A stretch of DNA of 10,208 nucleotides from the NCBI GenBank assembly GCA_903922535.1, contig CAIXUF010000099.1:1-10208 (forward strand). The letters run 5' to 3'. A program made the position numbers and the translations under genes. This stretch comes from Candidatus Hydrogenedentota bacterium (GTDB lineage: Bacteria; Hydrogenedentota; Hydrogenedentia; Hydrogenedentiales; CAITNO01). This document shows positions 1-6,814 of the stretch, piece after piece (the first letter of the stretch is position 1; each line of letters opens with the position of its first letter). The notes under the pieces were generated by a model. It saw only the letters and a program-made list of their open reading frames with translations, was not told the DNA's origin and searched no databases.

Positions 1-461
1 ACCCGCTGCATCGCCTCGGTGCGGCCCACCAACTCCTCAAAAACGGTCTGCTCGTAGGCGTCCACGGTGGACTGCGCTGACATGTTCTGGGCCGCCTTGT
101 CCACCACCAACGCCACATCCGAAGGGGTGCAACTGCGGGGCAGGTAGAAGAAAGCGCCCAAACGTATGCCCTCAAGCGCCCGATCCATCCGCTCCGGGTC
201 AAACAGAAGAATGAGCCGCGTGGCAGGGTTCTTCTGCAGGACAAAGGACACGATGTCCATGGAACTCTGCTCATCCAGCGCCAGGTCGAGCACCATCACC
301 TCATAGGTCCGCCGTGAGGCCAGACGCAGCAGTCCCTGGGCGTCATGGCAGCGCTCAACAGAGCGGCCCGGCCGCTCTAAAAACCCATCCAGGGTTTGCC
401 CGTAGGCCAAATCTGCACAGGCCACGAGGATCTTGAACTCCGTTTTCTCGGTGTGCCGCAT
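1..461 (-). CDS. NtrC-type sigma-54 regulator, degenerate receiver domain (3' end outside window)
   Basis: The first 154 codons are visible, read from ATG at 459-461 towards base 1. AAGGAAGG lies about 10 nt upstream of this start. Residues about 9-125 have the pattern of a response-regulator receiver domain: an ILV strand at 11-13, the phospho-acceptor-like VLDL (D59) and a GAFFYLP segment at 102-108. Residues 141-154 (FEELVGRTEAMQRV) match the beginning of the AAA+ sigma-54 activation domain of the NtrC family, so the ATPase and DNA-binding domains should lie beyond base 1. The receiver is atypical. The two acidic pocket residues are C15 and A16, the conserved Thr/Ser is F87, and the conserved Lys is R109. 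It may therefore not be controlled by ordinary phosphorylation. It is divergent from comEC. Its target genes cannot be told from here. Confidence 0.85.
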   Translation of the reverse strand, partial: MRHTEKTEFKILVACADLAYGQTLDGFLERPGRSVERCHDAQGLLRLASRRTYEVMVLDLALDEQSSMDIVSFVLQKNPATRLILLFDPERMDRALEGIRLGAFFYLPRSCTPSDVALVVDKAAQNMSAQSTVDAYEQTVFEELVGRTEAMQR

Positions 462-545
462 TGAAGCACCGCCTTCCTTGTCGCAGTCAATTGTACCAAA
501 ACGACACAGCCGGCTCCATAAACGGAGTGATTGGTGGAAACCTCG

Positions 546-561
546 TTTCGCGGGAATGACG
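546..561 (+). repeat. Possible half-copy of a dispersed intergenic repeat
   Basis: The stretch TTTCGCGGGAATGACG resembles one arm of the dispersed palindromic repeats (GGATTCCCGC...GCGGGAATGACG type) common between genes in many GC-rich bacteria. The opposite arm is not present, so this would be a degraded single arm. It lies in the 284-bp gap between the divergent regulator and comEC. The rest of that gap shows only a short CACAATTGTG palindrome (583-592). I found no convincing -24/-12 sigma-54 promoter there on the plus strand. Confidence 0.25.
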
Positions 562-745
562 GAGTGCGAAGTTTCGGTGCCGCACAATTGTGGAAGGCCC
601 TTAGGATGGTGATCTCCGCCTCGCTCCAAGCACCCCACTTATTCACGGCTCCGCTCCCGCTTGACCCTCATGCCCGCCGCGCTTACCATAGTCGCCATGC
701 ACTGCGCCGTAGTGGCGCTAACTGGAAAGCGGCGGGGAACGGCCT

Positions 746-3127
746 GTGAACCGGCATTGGGTGTGGATGGCGATTGGGCTTGCCTTGGGCATCCGTATGG
801 CTGCCTGGCTGCCGGGGCCGGGCGCTGGGGCTTTGCTGGCCGCGTTGTTTGCGGTTGTTGCCGCAGTTTGGATGGTTGTTCGGCTTCCCTGGCGTGACCG
901 GGCCGTACTCCTGCTGCTGTGCATGGCCTTGGGCTGTTCCGAGTGGGCGCTGCGCGCACCGCCGCGCGACGGGGACGCGCTATTCTGCCGCGCCGTGGAC
1001 CGACCCAGCCAGGTTGCCCAGTTGGAGGGGGTGGCCTCCGAAACACCGGTCTTTGTTCCCGGCATGGAACGGCTGCGCTTTGTGTTAAATGCCACCGCAC
1101 AGGTCGAGGGGGACCAGGTGACACCCTGTTTCGGGCGTTGCCTGGTTTATTGGAACAAGCCCGCCGCACCCTTGTATGACGGCGAGCGGGTGCGCGTGAC
1201 GGGCAAACTTCGGTCAGACATCAGCCCGGTCAACTTCGGCGTGACCAGTCTTGAGGACCGCTGCCGCCAGGCGGCGATCTTTACCCGCATGGCCGTCAAC
1301 GGCGACAGCCTTGTCCGCATCGGCGTTGCCCGTGTCTCGTGGCGGTACTGGATTTCGCGTTTGCGTCAGGCGCAGGGCGATTTGTTGCGTGCCGTCGTGC
1401 CCCCTGAGGCGTTGCCGTTTGTATTGGGCGTGTGGCTCGGCGAACGCAGCGAGTTCGACGGCGAACTGTACCAGCAGTTTGTCGCGTCGGGCACGATACA
1501 TGTGCTGTCCGTGGGCGGCATGCACGTCGGCCTGATCTACATCAGCTTTCCGATCGTGCTGGGCCTCTTCATCCGCTCCAGGCGGCTTCGGGCGGTGTTC
1601 GCCCTGCTGGGCGTGGTGGTGTTCTCGCTGGCCGCGGGCGCGCAGCCGCCCACGCTGCGGGCCATGTGGATGGTCGCGGCCGTGCTGGCATACGAACTGT
1701 TTGACCGCGAACCGGACACGCTCACCGCGCTCGGCCTCTCCGGGTTCCTTATGCTCGCCTTCGATCCGGCCAGCCTCTTCGATCTCGGTTTCATCCTTTC
1801 CTACCTGTCCATGGGCTCGCTGCTGCTGTTTCAGCTTCCCGTGGCGGGCATGCTGTCGCGCCTGCCGCGCATGGCGCGCGAGGGCCTTGCCGCCACGATC
1901 GGCGCGCAGTTGCTTTGCGGCCCCGTTGCCGCATGGAGTTTCTACATCCTGCCCGCGGCAGGACTGGTGGCCAATCTGGCCGTGGTGCCGCTGCTGGGCG
2001 TCGTGCTCTACCTGACCTTTGCCACGGTCATCACGGCGGCGGTCTGGCCCACAGCGGCCCTGTTGCCAGGGTACGCACTATGGTTCGCCGTTTGGCTCAC
2101 TGAGCGCGCCGTCGCATTCGGCGCGTCGATGCCCGCAAGCCATTTCGTCGTACCCCGGCCCACCGCATTTGGATTGGGGCTGTGGTTTGTTGCCATGTTT
2201 CTGGTGTATCGGCGCATCACCGCGTCCGTGCCGGGCACACGCCGCCAGTGGCTGACCGCCGCCGCAATGACGCTGCTCGCGGTGCTGTTCTGGCCCCGGT
2301 GGACGCAAACGCCCCGGATAGATTTTCTCGATGTGGGCCATGCCGACGCGGCGTGTGTCGTCACGCCCACGGGCGCAGTCGCGTTGATCGACGGCGGCGA
2401 CCGCCAGGAGGGTTTTGACCAGGGCAAACTGACCGTTGCCCCTTATCTGCGCGCCCACGGTATTGGACGGGTGGACGCCGTGATTGCCACCCACCCCGAC
2501 AGCGACCACTTGGGCGGACTGTTATACATTGTCGAACACTTCCCTGTGGGGGCGGCATGGCTTGCCCCGGCCGGGAAGAAGACCGGCGAACTGGAGACGC
2601 TGTTTCTGGACACCTGCCAGCGCCGGGGTGTGCCGGTGCACCGCGTTGTGGCCGGCACCGAAATCCCCCTGCCGGGTGCGCAGGTGCAGGTGCTCAGTCC
2701 GCCCGCAGCTCCGATTCCGGGTGGCAAGGAAAACGACCAGTCACTCGTGCTTCGGGTGGGATGGGGGGAAGGGCGTGTGCTTTTTACAGGCGACATCGAG
2801 GCGGCGGCGGAAAGACTGCTCAGTGCCGGTGACTGTCGTGCAGACCTGTTGAAGGCGCCCCATCACGGGTCGGCCACCTCCAACAGCGCCGCCTTTCTCG
2901 ATGCGGTGCGTCCAAGCGCCGTGGTTGTGTCTACCCGCGACACGGGCCGTCTTCCCGCATTGGGGCGTGGCGTGGCCGAACGTTATGACGCCCGGAACCT
3001 GCATTTGTGGCGAACGGATCAACACGGCGGCATTCTCGCGCTGCCGCGCGGGGGACAACTGCTGTTGTCCGGGGCACGCGACGGGCGCGGATACACGCTC
3101 GAAAAGCCTTCGGGGGAAAGAAACTGA
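746..3127 (+). CDS. comEC: ComEC/Rec2 family DNA-uptake channel with C-terminal MBL-fold domain
   Basis: This is a 793-residue inner-membrane protein that carries single-stranded DNA into the cytoplasm during natural transformation. The start is GTG, preceded by GGGGAA about 9 nt upstream. Three parts are visible in family order. An N-terminal hydrophobic pair and soluble OB-like region cover about 1-190. The polytopic Competence domain covers about 210-510 and has the hallmark HVLSVGGMHVG at 252-262. A metallo-beta-lactamase-fold domain follows from about 525, with FLDVGHADA (527 on), metal-binding HPDSDH at 583-588, LFTGD with D683, and HHGS at 706-709. The HxDxDH form of the metal motif is compatible with ComEC proteins, where this domain is thought to degrade the non-imported strand. 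All motifs are intact and the length is normal, so the gene looks functional. The neighbouring genes are not competence genes; comEC is often encoded alone. Confidence 0.95.
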   Translation: MNRHWVWMAIGLALGIRMAAWLPGPGAGALLAALFAVVAAVWMVVRLPWRDRAVLLLLCMALGCSEWALRAPPRDGDALFCRAVDRPSQVAQLEGVASETPVFVPGMERLRFVLNATAQVEGDQVTPCFGRCLVYWNKPAAPLYDGERVRVTGKLRSDISPVNFGVTSLEDRCRQAAIFTRMAVNGDSLVRIGVARVSWRYWISRLRQAQGDLLRAVVPPEALPFVLGVWLGERSEFDGELYQQFVASGTIHVLSVGGMHVGLIYISFPIVLGLFIRSRRLRAVFALLGVVVFSLAAGAQPPTLRAMWMVAAVLAYELFDREPDTLTALGLSGFLMLAFDPASLFDLGFILSYLSMGSLLLFQLPVAGMLSRLPRMAREGLAATIGAQLLCGPVAAWSFYILPAAGLVANLAVVPLLGVVLYLTFATVITAAVWPTAALLPGYALWFAVWLTERAVAFGASMPASHFVVPRPTAFGLGLWFVAMFLVYRRITASVPGTRRQWLTAAAMTLLAVLFWPRWTQTPRIDFLDVGHADAACVVTPTGAVALIDGGDRQEGFDQGKLTVAPYLRAHGIGRVDAVIATHPDSDHLGGLLYIVEHFPVGAAWLAPAGKKTGELETLFLDTCQRRGVPVHRVVAGTEIPLPGAQVQVLSPPAAPIPGGKENDQSLVLRVGWGEGRVLFTGDIEAAAERLLSAGDCRADLLKAPHHGSATSNSAAFLDAVRPSAVVVSTRDTGRLPALGRGVAERYDARNLHLWRTDQHGGILALPRGGQLLLSGARDGRGYTLEKPSGERN

Positions 3128-3134
3128 CGCAGGG

Positions 3135-3150
3135 TTGCGCGGCAGCGCAA
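3135..3150 (+). terminator. Hairpin after comEC, weak terminator candidate
   Basis: TTGCGC-GGCA-GCGCAA forms a perfect 6-bp stem with a 4-nt loop, starting 8 nt after the comEC stop codon. A second small inverted repeat (CAGAC-G-GTCTG) follows shortly after. There is no T-run after either stem, so intrinsic termination is uncertain. It could instead protect the 3' end of the transcript. Confidence 0.3.
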
Positions 3151-3222
3151 GACAGACAGACGGTCTGGACGATGGGCCTGTCAATTCAGCCCCCTCTAGG
3201 AAGTTCAGTGGCAACGGCTTAT

Positions 3223-3238
3223 ACACAATATATTGTGT
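3223..3238 (+). promoter_or_regulatory. NrdR box 1 (perfect consensus), inside a 22-bp palindrome
   Basis: ACACAATATATTGTGT agrees at every position with the published NrdR-box consensus acaCwAtATaTwGtgt, and the symmetry continues outward to give a perfect 22-bp palindrome at 3220-3241. NrdR is the ATP-cone/zinc-ribbon repressor of ribonucleotide reductase genes, and a class II reductase gene lies downstream. The consensus is quoted from knowledge of the family; the match and the symmetry are read directly from the sequence. Confidence 0.85.
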
Positions 3239-3263
3239 ATATTTCCAATTATACAGGACTGAG

Positions 3264-3279
3264 ACACCATATATTGAGA
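3264..3279 (+). promoter_or_regulatory. NrdR box 2 (imperfect)
   Basis: ACACCATATATTGAGA keeps the ATATATTG core and the left ACAC but departs from the consensus at three positions. Its centre is 41 bp from that of box 1, close to four helical turns, so both sites face the same side of the DNA. NrdR boxes normally come in such phased pairs, and this supports it as the weaker partner of box 1. Confidence 0.65.
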
Positions 3280-3523
3280 AGAGTGAGACAGCCAACCCTA
3301 GGAAAGTTGACCCTTTCGAGTAGGACTTGGAGCAACGCCTCTGTAACGCCTTATCTGTGCCCGATACCCCTTCAAGCAGTCTTGGGAGGTCTCAGGAAAT
3401 GTTTGGAAATGATGAACAAATGCGGACTTAGCCCGGTCCAATGCACTTGGGTTTCGTATGTGATCTCGCCGATCCAAAGGATTCTGGTCGCAGTTGCGCA
3501 TCTTTGCCAGAAGGCATGGAAAG

Positions 3524-3539
3524 ACACAATATATTGTAG
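3524..3539 (+). promoter_or_regulatory. NrdR box 3 (near consensus)
   Basis: ACACAATATATTGTAG shares its first 14 bases exactly with box 1 and has mismatches only in the last three positions. The inner ACAATATATTGT is a perfect 12-bp palindrome. It is the nearer strong site to thyX, about 250 bp before the start codon, and is paired with box 4. Confidence 0.8.
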
Positions 3540-3555
3540 TTAGAAGATTAACATC

Positions 3556-3571
3556 ACACTATATATGGCAT
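3556..3571 (+). promoter_or_regulatory. NrdR box 4 (imperfect)
   Basis: ACACTATATATGGCAT matches the left half and the ATATAT core but not most of the right half. Its centre is 32 bp from that of box 3, which is the spacing (three helical turns) usual for tandem NrdR boxes. On sequence alone it would be marginal; the spacing is what makes it credible. Confidence 0.6.
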
Positions 3572-3785
3572 ACCGCAAAACTCCTTGTGTGTGTTAAAAA
3601 TGCTAATTCGGCTCCTGGTTGCGCCAGCAAGAATTGGCTTTACAATGCCTCCAACGGTTGCTATATTTCATCCCCGCTCCAGAGCCCTTGCGGAGGTGTG
3701 CCAAGGAAATGGATCGCCGGAGAAAGTGCGGAATCTCCGAAACGCCCGCGAGGGCATCTGGTGTGCATTAAAGGACAGCGCAAGA
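3572..3785 (+). promoter_or_regulatory. Long leader before thyX with several possible hairpins
   Basis: If transcription starts near boxes 3 and 4, the mRNA would carry about 200 nt before thyX. Several small stems can be drawn: CTGG-TTGCG-CCAG near 3617-3629, CTCC...GGAG near 3678-3696, CGGAGA...TCTCCG near 3718-3739, and GCCC-GCGA-GGGC near 3744-3755, the last with a GNRA-type loop. These are individually weak and need not form together. No B12 box of the cobalamin riboswitch could be found. The open frame continuing upstream of thyX through this region does not look like protein. Confidence 0.35.
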
Positions 3786-4568
3786 ATGAATTTTGTGAAA
3801 CCGAAAGTCTTCCTGGTGGGTGAGACCCGCGCAATCGAAGAGGGGATGCAGGGGTATCTCGACCACTTGGGGGTTTCCCAGTGGACGACGGATGCCCCGA
3901 GCGACGGGGAGCGCGTGTGCGAGGTCATGGGCCGTTTGTGTTATCGCTCTTTTGAGCCGGGACTTAACCCGAACGTGACCCGCGTGCGCCAGGGCAACGC
4001 GGCCTATATGGAAAACATTATCCGGGTTGGCCACGGCAGCGTGCTGGAACATGCGACGATGAATTTCATCTTCGCCGACGTCAGCCGTGTGGTGACCCAC
4101 GAACTGGTGCGGCACCGTTCCGGCACGGCCATGTCGCAGGAGTCATTGCGGTTTGTAAGGCTCGACACGCTTTCGGCCTACATTCCGGTGCAGATTCAGG
4201 AAAACGACGAGGGCATGGCGATCCTGGCCCGGACCTTCGAGCACCTGGAGGCGATCCAGCGCGAACTGGCCGAGGTTTACAAGATTGACGATGAGATCCG
4301 CTTCGACGTGAAGAAGAAACTGACCTCGGCGTTCCGGCGCGTGGCGCCCATCGGCCTGGCGACGACCATCGGCTGGTCGTGCAATTTCCGGGCGTTGCGG
4401 CATGTGATCGAAAACCGCACCGACCCCCATGCGGAGGAGGAAATACGGTATCTGTTCGGCGAGGTGTACCGGATAGTTTCTGACCGCTATCCGAACGTCT
4501 TCGCCGATTATGAAGTGGAGGAGGTTGACGGTTTGCCCTGGGTGCGCACGCAGCACCGGAAGGTGTGA
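3786..4568 (+). CDS. thyX: Flavin-dependent thymidylate synthase ThyX
   Basis: ThyX makes dTMP from dUMP using FAD, NADPH and methylenetetrahydrofolate as carbon donor, replacing ThyA. The 260-residue product has GHGSVLEH at 82-89 and the ThyX signature region RHRSGTAMSQES at 109-120, followed by LRFVR. Near the C-terminus CNFRALRHVIENR and AEEEIRYLF resemble the conserved arginine-containing helix of the family. I chose ATG 3786 because AAGGA lies 10 nt upstream and homology-like sequence begins there; an in-frame extension to 3585 crosses the regulatory leader and is probably not translated. The signature has eight residues between RHR and the serine, where the classical RHRx7S has seven, so this is a variant form. 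The gene is 70 bp ahead of nrdJ on the same strand, so both are probably cotranscribed and NrdR-controlled. Confidence 0.93.
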   Translation: MNFVKPKVFLVGETRAIEEGMQGYLDHLGVSQWTTDAPSDGERVCEVMGRLCYRSFEPGLNPNVTRVRQGNAAYMENIIRVGHGSVLEHATMNFIFADVSRVVTHELVRHRSGTAMSQESLRFVRLDTLSAYIPVQIQENDEGMAILARTFEHLEAIQRELAEVYKIDDEIRFDVKKKLTSAFRRVAPIGLATTIGWSCNFRALRHVIENRTDPHAEEEIRYLFGEVYRIVSDRYPNVFADYEVEEVDGLPWVRTQHRKV

Positions 4569-4638
4569 GCGGATTTCAACCGAACTTTGCAGCGTTTAGT
4601 GTTAAGGAAGAGAGAAACGACCGAGGAGACCGACGACA

Positions 4639-6711
4639 ATGTTTACCGTGCGTGAGCGATTCAAGCTCTCTGAGAAATTCCTGGGGGATTACAGGGGAAG
4701 ACAGCCGCAGTGGGGACCACTGGGCTACATTACGTTCAAGCGGACCTATGCCCGGGTGATAGACGACGGGGCGGGCCGCACCGAGGAGTACTGGGAAACC
4801 GTGCGGCGCGTGGTGGAGGGGTGCTACACCATCCAGCATAACCACTGCATGAGCCTGAAACTGCCGTGGAAGCCTGAAAAGGCGCAGCGGTCCGCCCAGG
4901 AAATGTTCAAGTTGATGTGGGACTTCAAGTTCCTGCCGCCGGGCCGCGGCCTGTGGATGATGGGCTCGGACTACATCTACGAGCGGGGCTCGGGCGCGCT
5001 GAACAACTGCGCCTTCGTGTCCACAGACGAGCTGGAGACCGATTTCGCCGAGCCCTTCTGCTTCCTCATGGACCTGTCCATGCTCGGAACGGGCGTGGCC
5101 TTCGACACCAAGGGCGCGGGCACACTGACCATCCAGACGCCGCAAATCGGCGAGTACACCCATGTTGTCGAGGACTCGAAAGAGGGCTGGACCGACCTCG
5201 TCCGCGTCGTGCTCAACGCCTATGTGGGCAAGGCGCGCCGTCCCGCGCACGTGGACTACGCGAAGATCCGCGAGCGCGGCTCGGTCATCAAGACCTTCGG
5301 CGGCATCGCGCCCGGTCCCGCGCCGCTCATCGAGTGTGTCCAGAACATCGACAAGATCCTCTCGCCGCGCGCGGGCCACCAGGTCTCGTCGACGGACATC
5401 ACGGACCTCATGAACGTCATCGGCAAGTGCGTCGTGTCGGGCGGTGTGCGCCGCACGGCCGAGCTTGCCCTGGGCGAGCCCGACGACCTTGAATATCTTC
5501 AGTTGAAAGATCCCAGCCTGCACAAGGAAAAGTTGACGGCCTGGCGCTGGGCGTCCAACAACAGCATCATCGCCCGCGAGGGCATGGACTATGCAAGCGC
5601 CGGCGGGCAGACGGCCAAGAACGGCGAGCCCGGCTACTTCTGGCTTGAAAACGCGCGCGCCTACGGCCGCGTGAAGGACGGCCCCAACTACATCGACGCC
5701 AAGGTTGCGGGCACCAACCCCTGCGCCGAGCAGAGTCTGGAGTCCTACGAGATCTGCAACCTCGTGGAAACCTTCCCCTCGCGCCACGAGACGCTCGACG
5801 AATACAAGCGCACACTCAAGTTCGCCTACCTCTACGCAAAGACCGTGACCCTGATCCCGACGCACATCGAGCGCACCAACGCGATCATGCTGCGCAACCG
5901 CCGCATCGGCCTGAGCCAGTCCGGCATCATCGAGAGCTTCCAGCGCCACGGCCGCCGCGAGCATTTCCGCTGGTGCGACGAGGGCTACAAGTACATCGGC
6001 AAGCTGGACCGCATCTACTCGCAGTGGCTGTGCGTGCCCGAGAGCATCAAGAAGACCAGCATTAAGCCCAGTGGCACCGTGTCGCTGTTGCCGGGCGTGA
6101 CGCCGGGCATCCACTACGCCCATTCCGAGTACTACCACCGCACCATCCGCATCGACAAGACGAGCCCGCTCGTCGAACCATTGCGCCGCGCCGGGTACCG
6201 CCTTGAGGAGTCCGTCTACGGCGACAACACCTGGGTGGTCTATTTCCCGGTGCATGAGACCTACTTCCAGCGCTCCAAGAAGGGCGTGTCCGTTTGGGAA
6301 CAGGTCGAAAATGTCGCCCAGATGCAGTACTATTGGGCCGACAACCAGGTGAGCGCCACCATTACCTTCAACGCCGAAGAGGCGAAGGAGATCCCCCAGA
6401 TCCTGGAGTTGTACGAAACGCGGCTCAAGTCGATTAGTTTCCTGCCAATCAAGGATCACAGCTACGCCCAGGCCCCCTATCAGGAGATCACCAAGGAGGT
6501 CTACGAGCGTGCCAAGGCCAAACTCGGCCCGCTCAACTTCGAGAATGTAAACACCGACGAGGTGCAGGACATGTACTGCGACGGTGACAAGTGCGTCTTT
6601 GAGCGGCCCGCCCCCGAACCCGAGCAGGCGGAAGTCACCTTTGAGACAGAAACCGATGAGACCGGCGTGGCCAGCCCCGCCGAGGCTGAGGTTGAGGTGC
6701 CGGTGAAGTAG
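4639..6711 (+). CDS. nrdJ: Adenosylcobalamin-dependent (class II) ribonucleotide reductase, RTPR-like
   Basis: This 690-residue enzyme reduces ribonucleotides to deoxyribonucleotides with a thiyl radical made from adenosylcobalamin. It resembles the monomeric Lactobacillus leichmannii triphosphate reductase in YITFKRTYAR near the N-terminus, NNCAFVS (C124), GTNPCAEQ (N360, C362, E364), EICNL (C373) and PESIKKTSIKPSGTV. By alignment C362 is the radical cysteine and C124/C373 the redox pair. C647 and C652 form the C-terminal CX4C shuttle. The ATG follows GAGGAG by 10 nt. It is shorter than the 739-residue Lactobacillus enzyme, with less sequence after GVAFD, in the region that mimics a dimer interface there. 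An extra 38-residue acidic, proline-rich tail follows the CX4C pair; in the Lactobacillus enzyme the protein ends almost at once. No ATP-cone is seen at the N-terminus. Whether it uses di- or triphosphates cannot be decided from sequence. Confidence 0.93.
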   Translation: MFTVRERFKLSEKFLGDYRGRQPQWGPLGYITFKRTYARVIDDGAGRTEEYWETVRRVVEGCYTIQHNHCMSLKLPWKPEKAQRSAQEMFKLMWDFKFLPPGRGLWMMGSDYIYERGSGALNNCAFVSTDELETDFAEPFCFLMDLSMLGTGVAFDTKGAGTLTIQTPQIGEYTHVVEDSKEGWTDLVRVVLNAYVGKARRPAHVDYAKIRERGSVIKTFGGIAPGPAPLIECVQNIDKILSPRAGHQVSSTDITDLMNVIGKCVVSGGVRRTAELALGEPDDLEYLQLKDPSLHKEKLTAWRWASNNSIIAREGMDYASAGGQTAKNGEPGYFWLENARAYGRVKDGPNYIDAKVAGTNPCAEQSLESYEICNLVETFPSRHETLDEYKRTLKFAYLYAKTVTLIPTHIERTNAIMLRNRRIGLSQSGIIESFQRHGRREHFRWCDEGYKYIGKLDRIYSQWLCVPESIKKTSIKPSGTVSLLPGVTPGIHYAHSEYYHRTIRIDKTSPLVEPLRRAGYRLEESVYGDNTWVVYFPVHETYFQRSKKGVSVWEQVENVAQMQYYWADNQVSATITFNAEEAKEIPQILELYETRLKSISFLPIKDHSYAQAPYQEITKEVYERAKAKLGPLNFENVNTDEVQDMYCDGDKCVFERPAPEPEQAEVTFETETDETGVASPAEAEVEVPVK

Positions 6712-6738
6712 GACAGCACCAGACAAGAATGAACAAAC

Positions 6739-6781
6739 AACGCCCGGTCATCAGCATAAGCGGTGGCCGGGCGTTTTTGTC
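6739..6781 (+). terminator. Intrinsic terminator, probably bidirectional, between nrdJ and the convergent operon
   Basis: AACGCCCGG (6739-6747) pairs perfectly with CCGGGCGTT (6767-6775), and further pairing of CATC with GGTG is possible inside. On the plus strand the stem runs into TTTTTGTCTTTG, a good terminator for thyX-nrdJ. Read on the minus strand the same stem is followed by a T-rich TTGTTTGTTC, so it could also end the converging transporter operon, whose last stop codon is at 6815-6817. Confidence 0.85.
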
Positions 6782-6814
6782 TTTGTGTTCTTGCGATCTA
6801 TGTGGTCAAGATTC

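Larger units (their letters stand above)
3128..3785. other. 658-bp non-coding control region between comEC and thyX
   Basis: No convincing gene is present; the open frames here have poor start signals and no recognisable protein. The stretch contains, in order, a hairpin just after comEC (3135-3150), two NrdR-box-like sites (3223-3238, 3264-3279), about 244 bp without assigned function (3280-3523), two more NrdR-box-like sites (3524-3539, 3556-3571), and a leader of about 210 nt before the thyX start. It is visibly richer in A+T around 3215-3290 and 3520-3600 than the genes on either side, as expected for promoters. A ten-codon reading frame at 3399-3431 follows GGGAGG by about 11 nt, but I give it little weight. 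Confidence 0.8.

Noticed and set aside
3220..3241. 22-bp palindrome read as a terminator or transposon end
   Set aside because: It is AT-rich, has no loop or following T-run, and its core recurs at 3524 with NrdR-box spacing to partner sites, so an operator explains it better.
3399..3431. Ten-codon frame (MFGNDEQMRT) with GGGAGG upstream, as a leader peptide
   Set aside because: Such short frames arise by chance often, the ribosome-binding site spacing is long, and its composition gives no hint of an attenuation role.
3007..3543. 178-codon open frame running from the end of comEC into the NrdR-box region
   Set aside because: Its first part is comEC in another frame and the rest crosses the palindromic regulatory sites; no recognisable domain or ribosome-binding site was seen.
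3715..3760. Resemblance to the core of a cobalamin riboswitch (AGTGCGGAATCTCC...CCCGCGA)
   Set aside because: The similarity needs an extra base in the core, and the downstream B12 box (GCCAGGAGACC-like) is missing before the thyX start. Context alone (a B12-dependent enzyme) is not enough.
3585..3785. N-terminal extension of ThyX by 67 residues from an upstream ATG
   Set aside because: The extension crosses the leader region, does not look like protein, and would make ThyX unusually long. ATG 3786 has a properly spaced AAGGA and begins where the family-like sequence starts.
4576..6726. A 716-codon open frame on the minus strand covering all of nrdJ
   Set aside because: It is a shadow created by GC-rich third codon positions. 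The plus-strand frame has every class II reductase motif and a good ribosome-binding site, while the minus-strand product resembles no known protein and is repetitive in Val, Leu, Gly and Ala.
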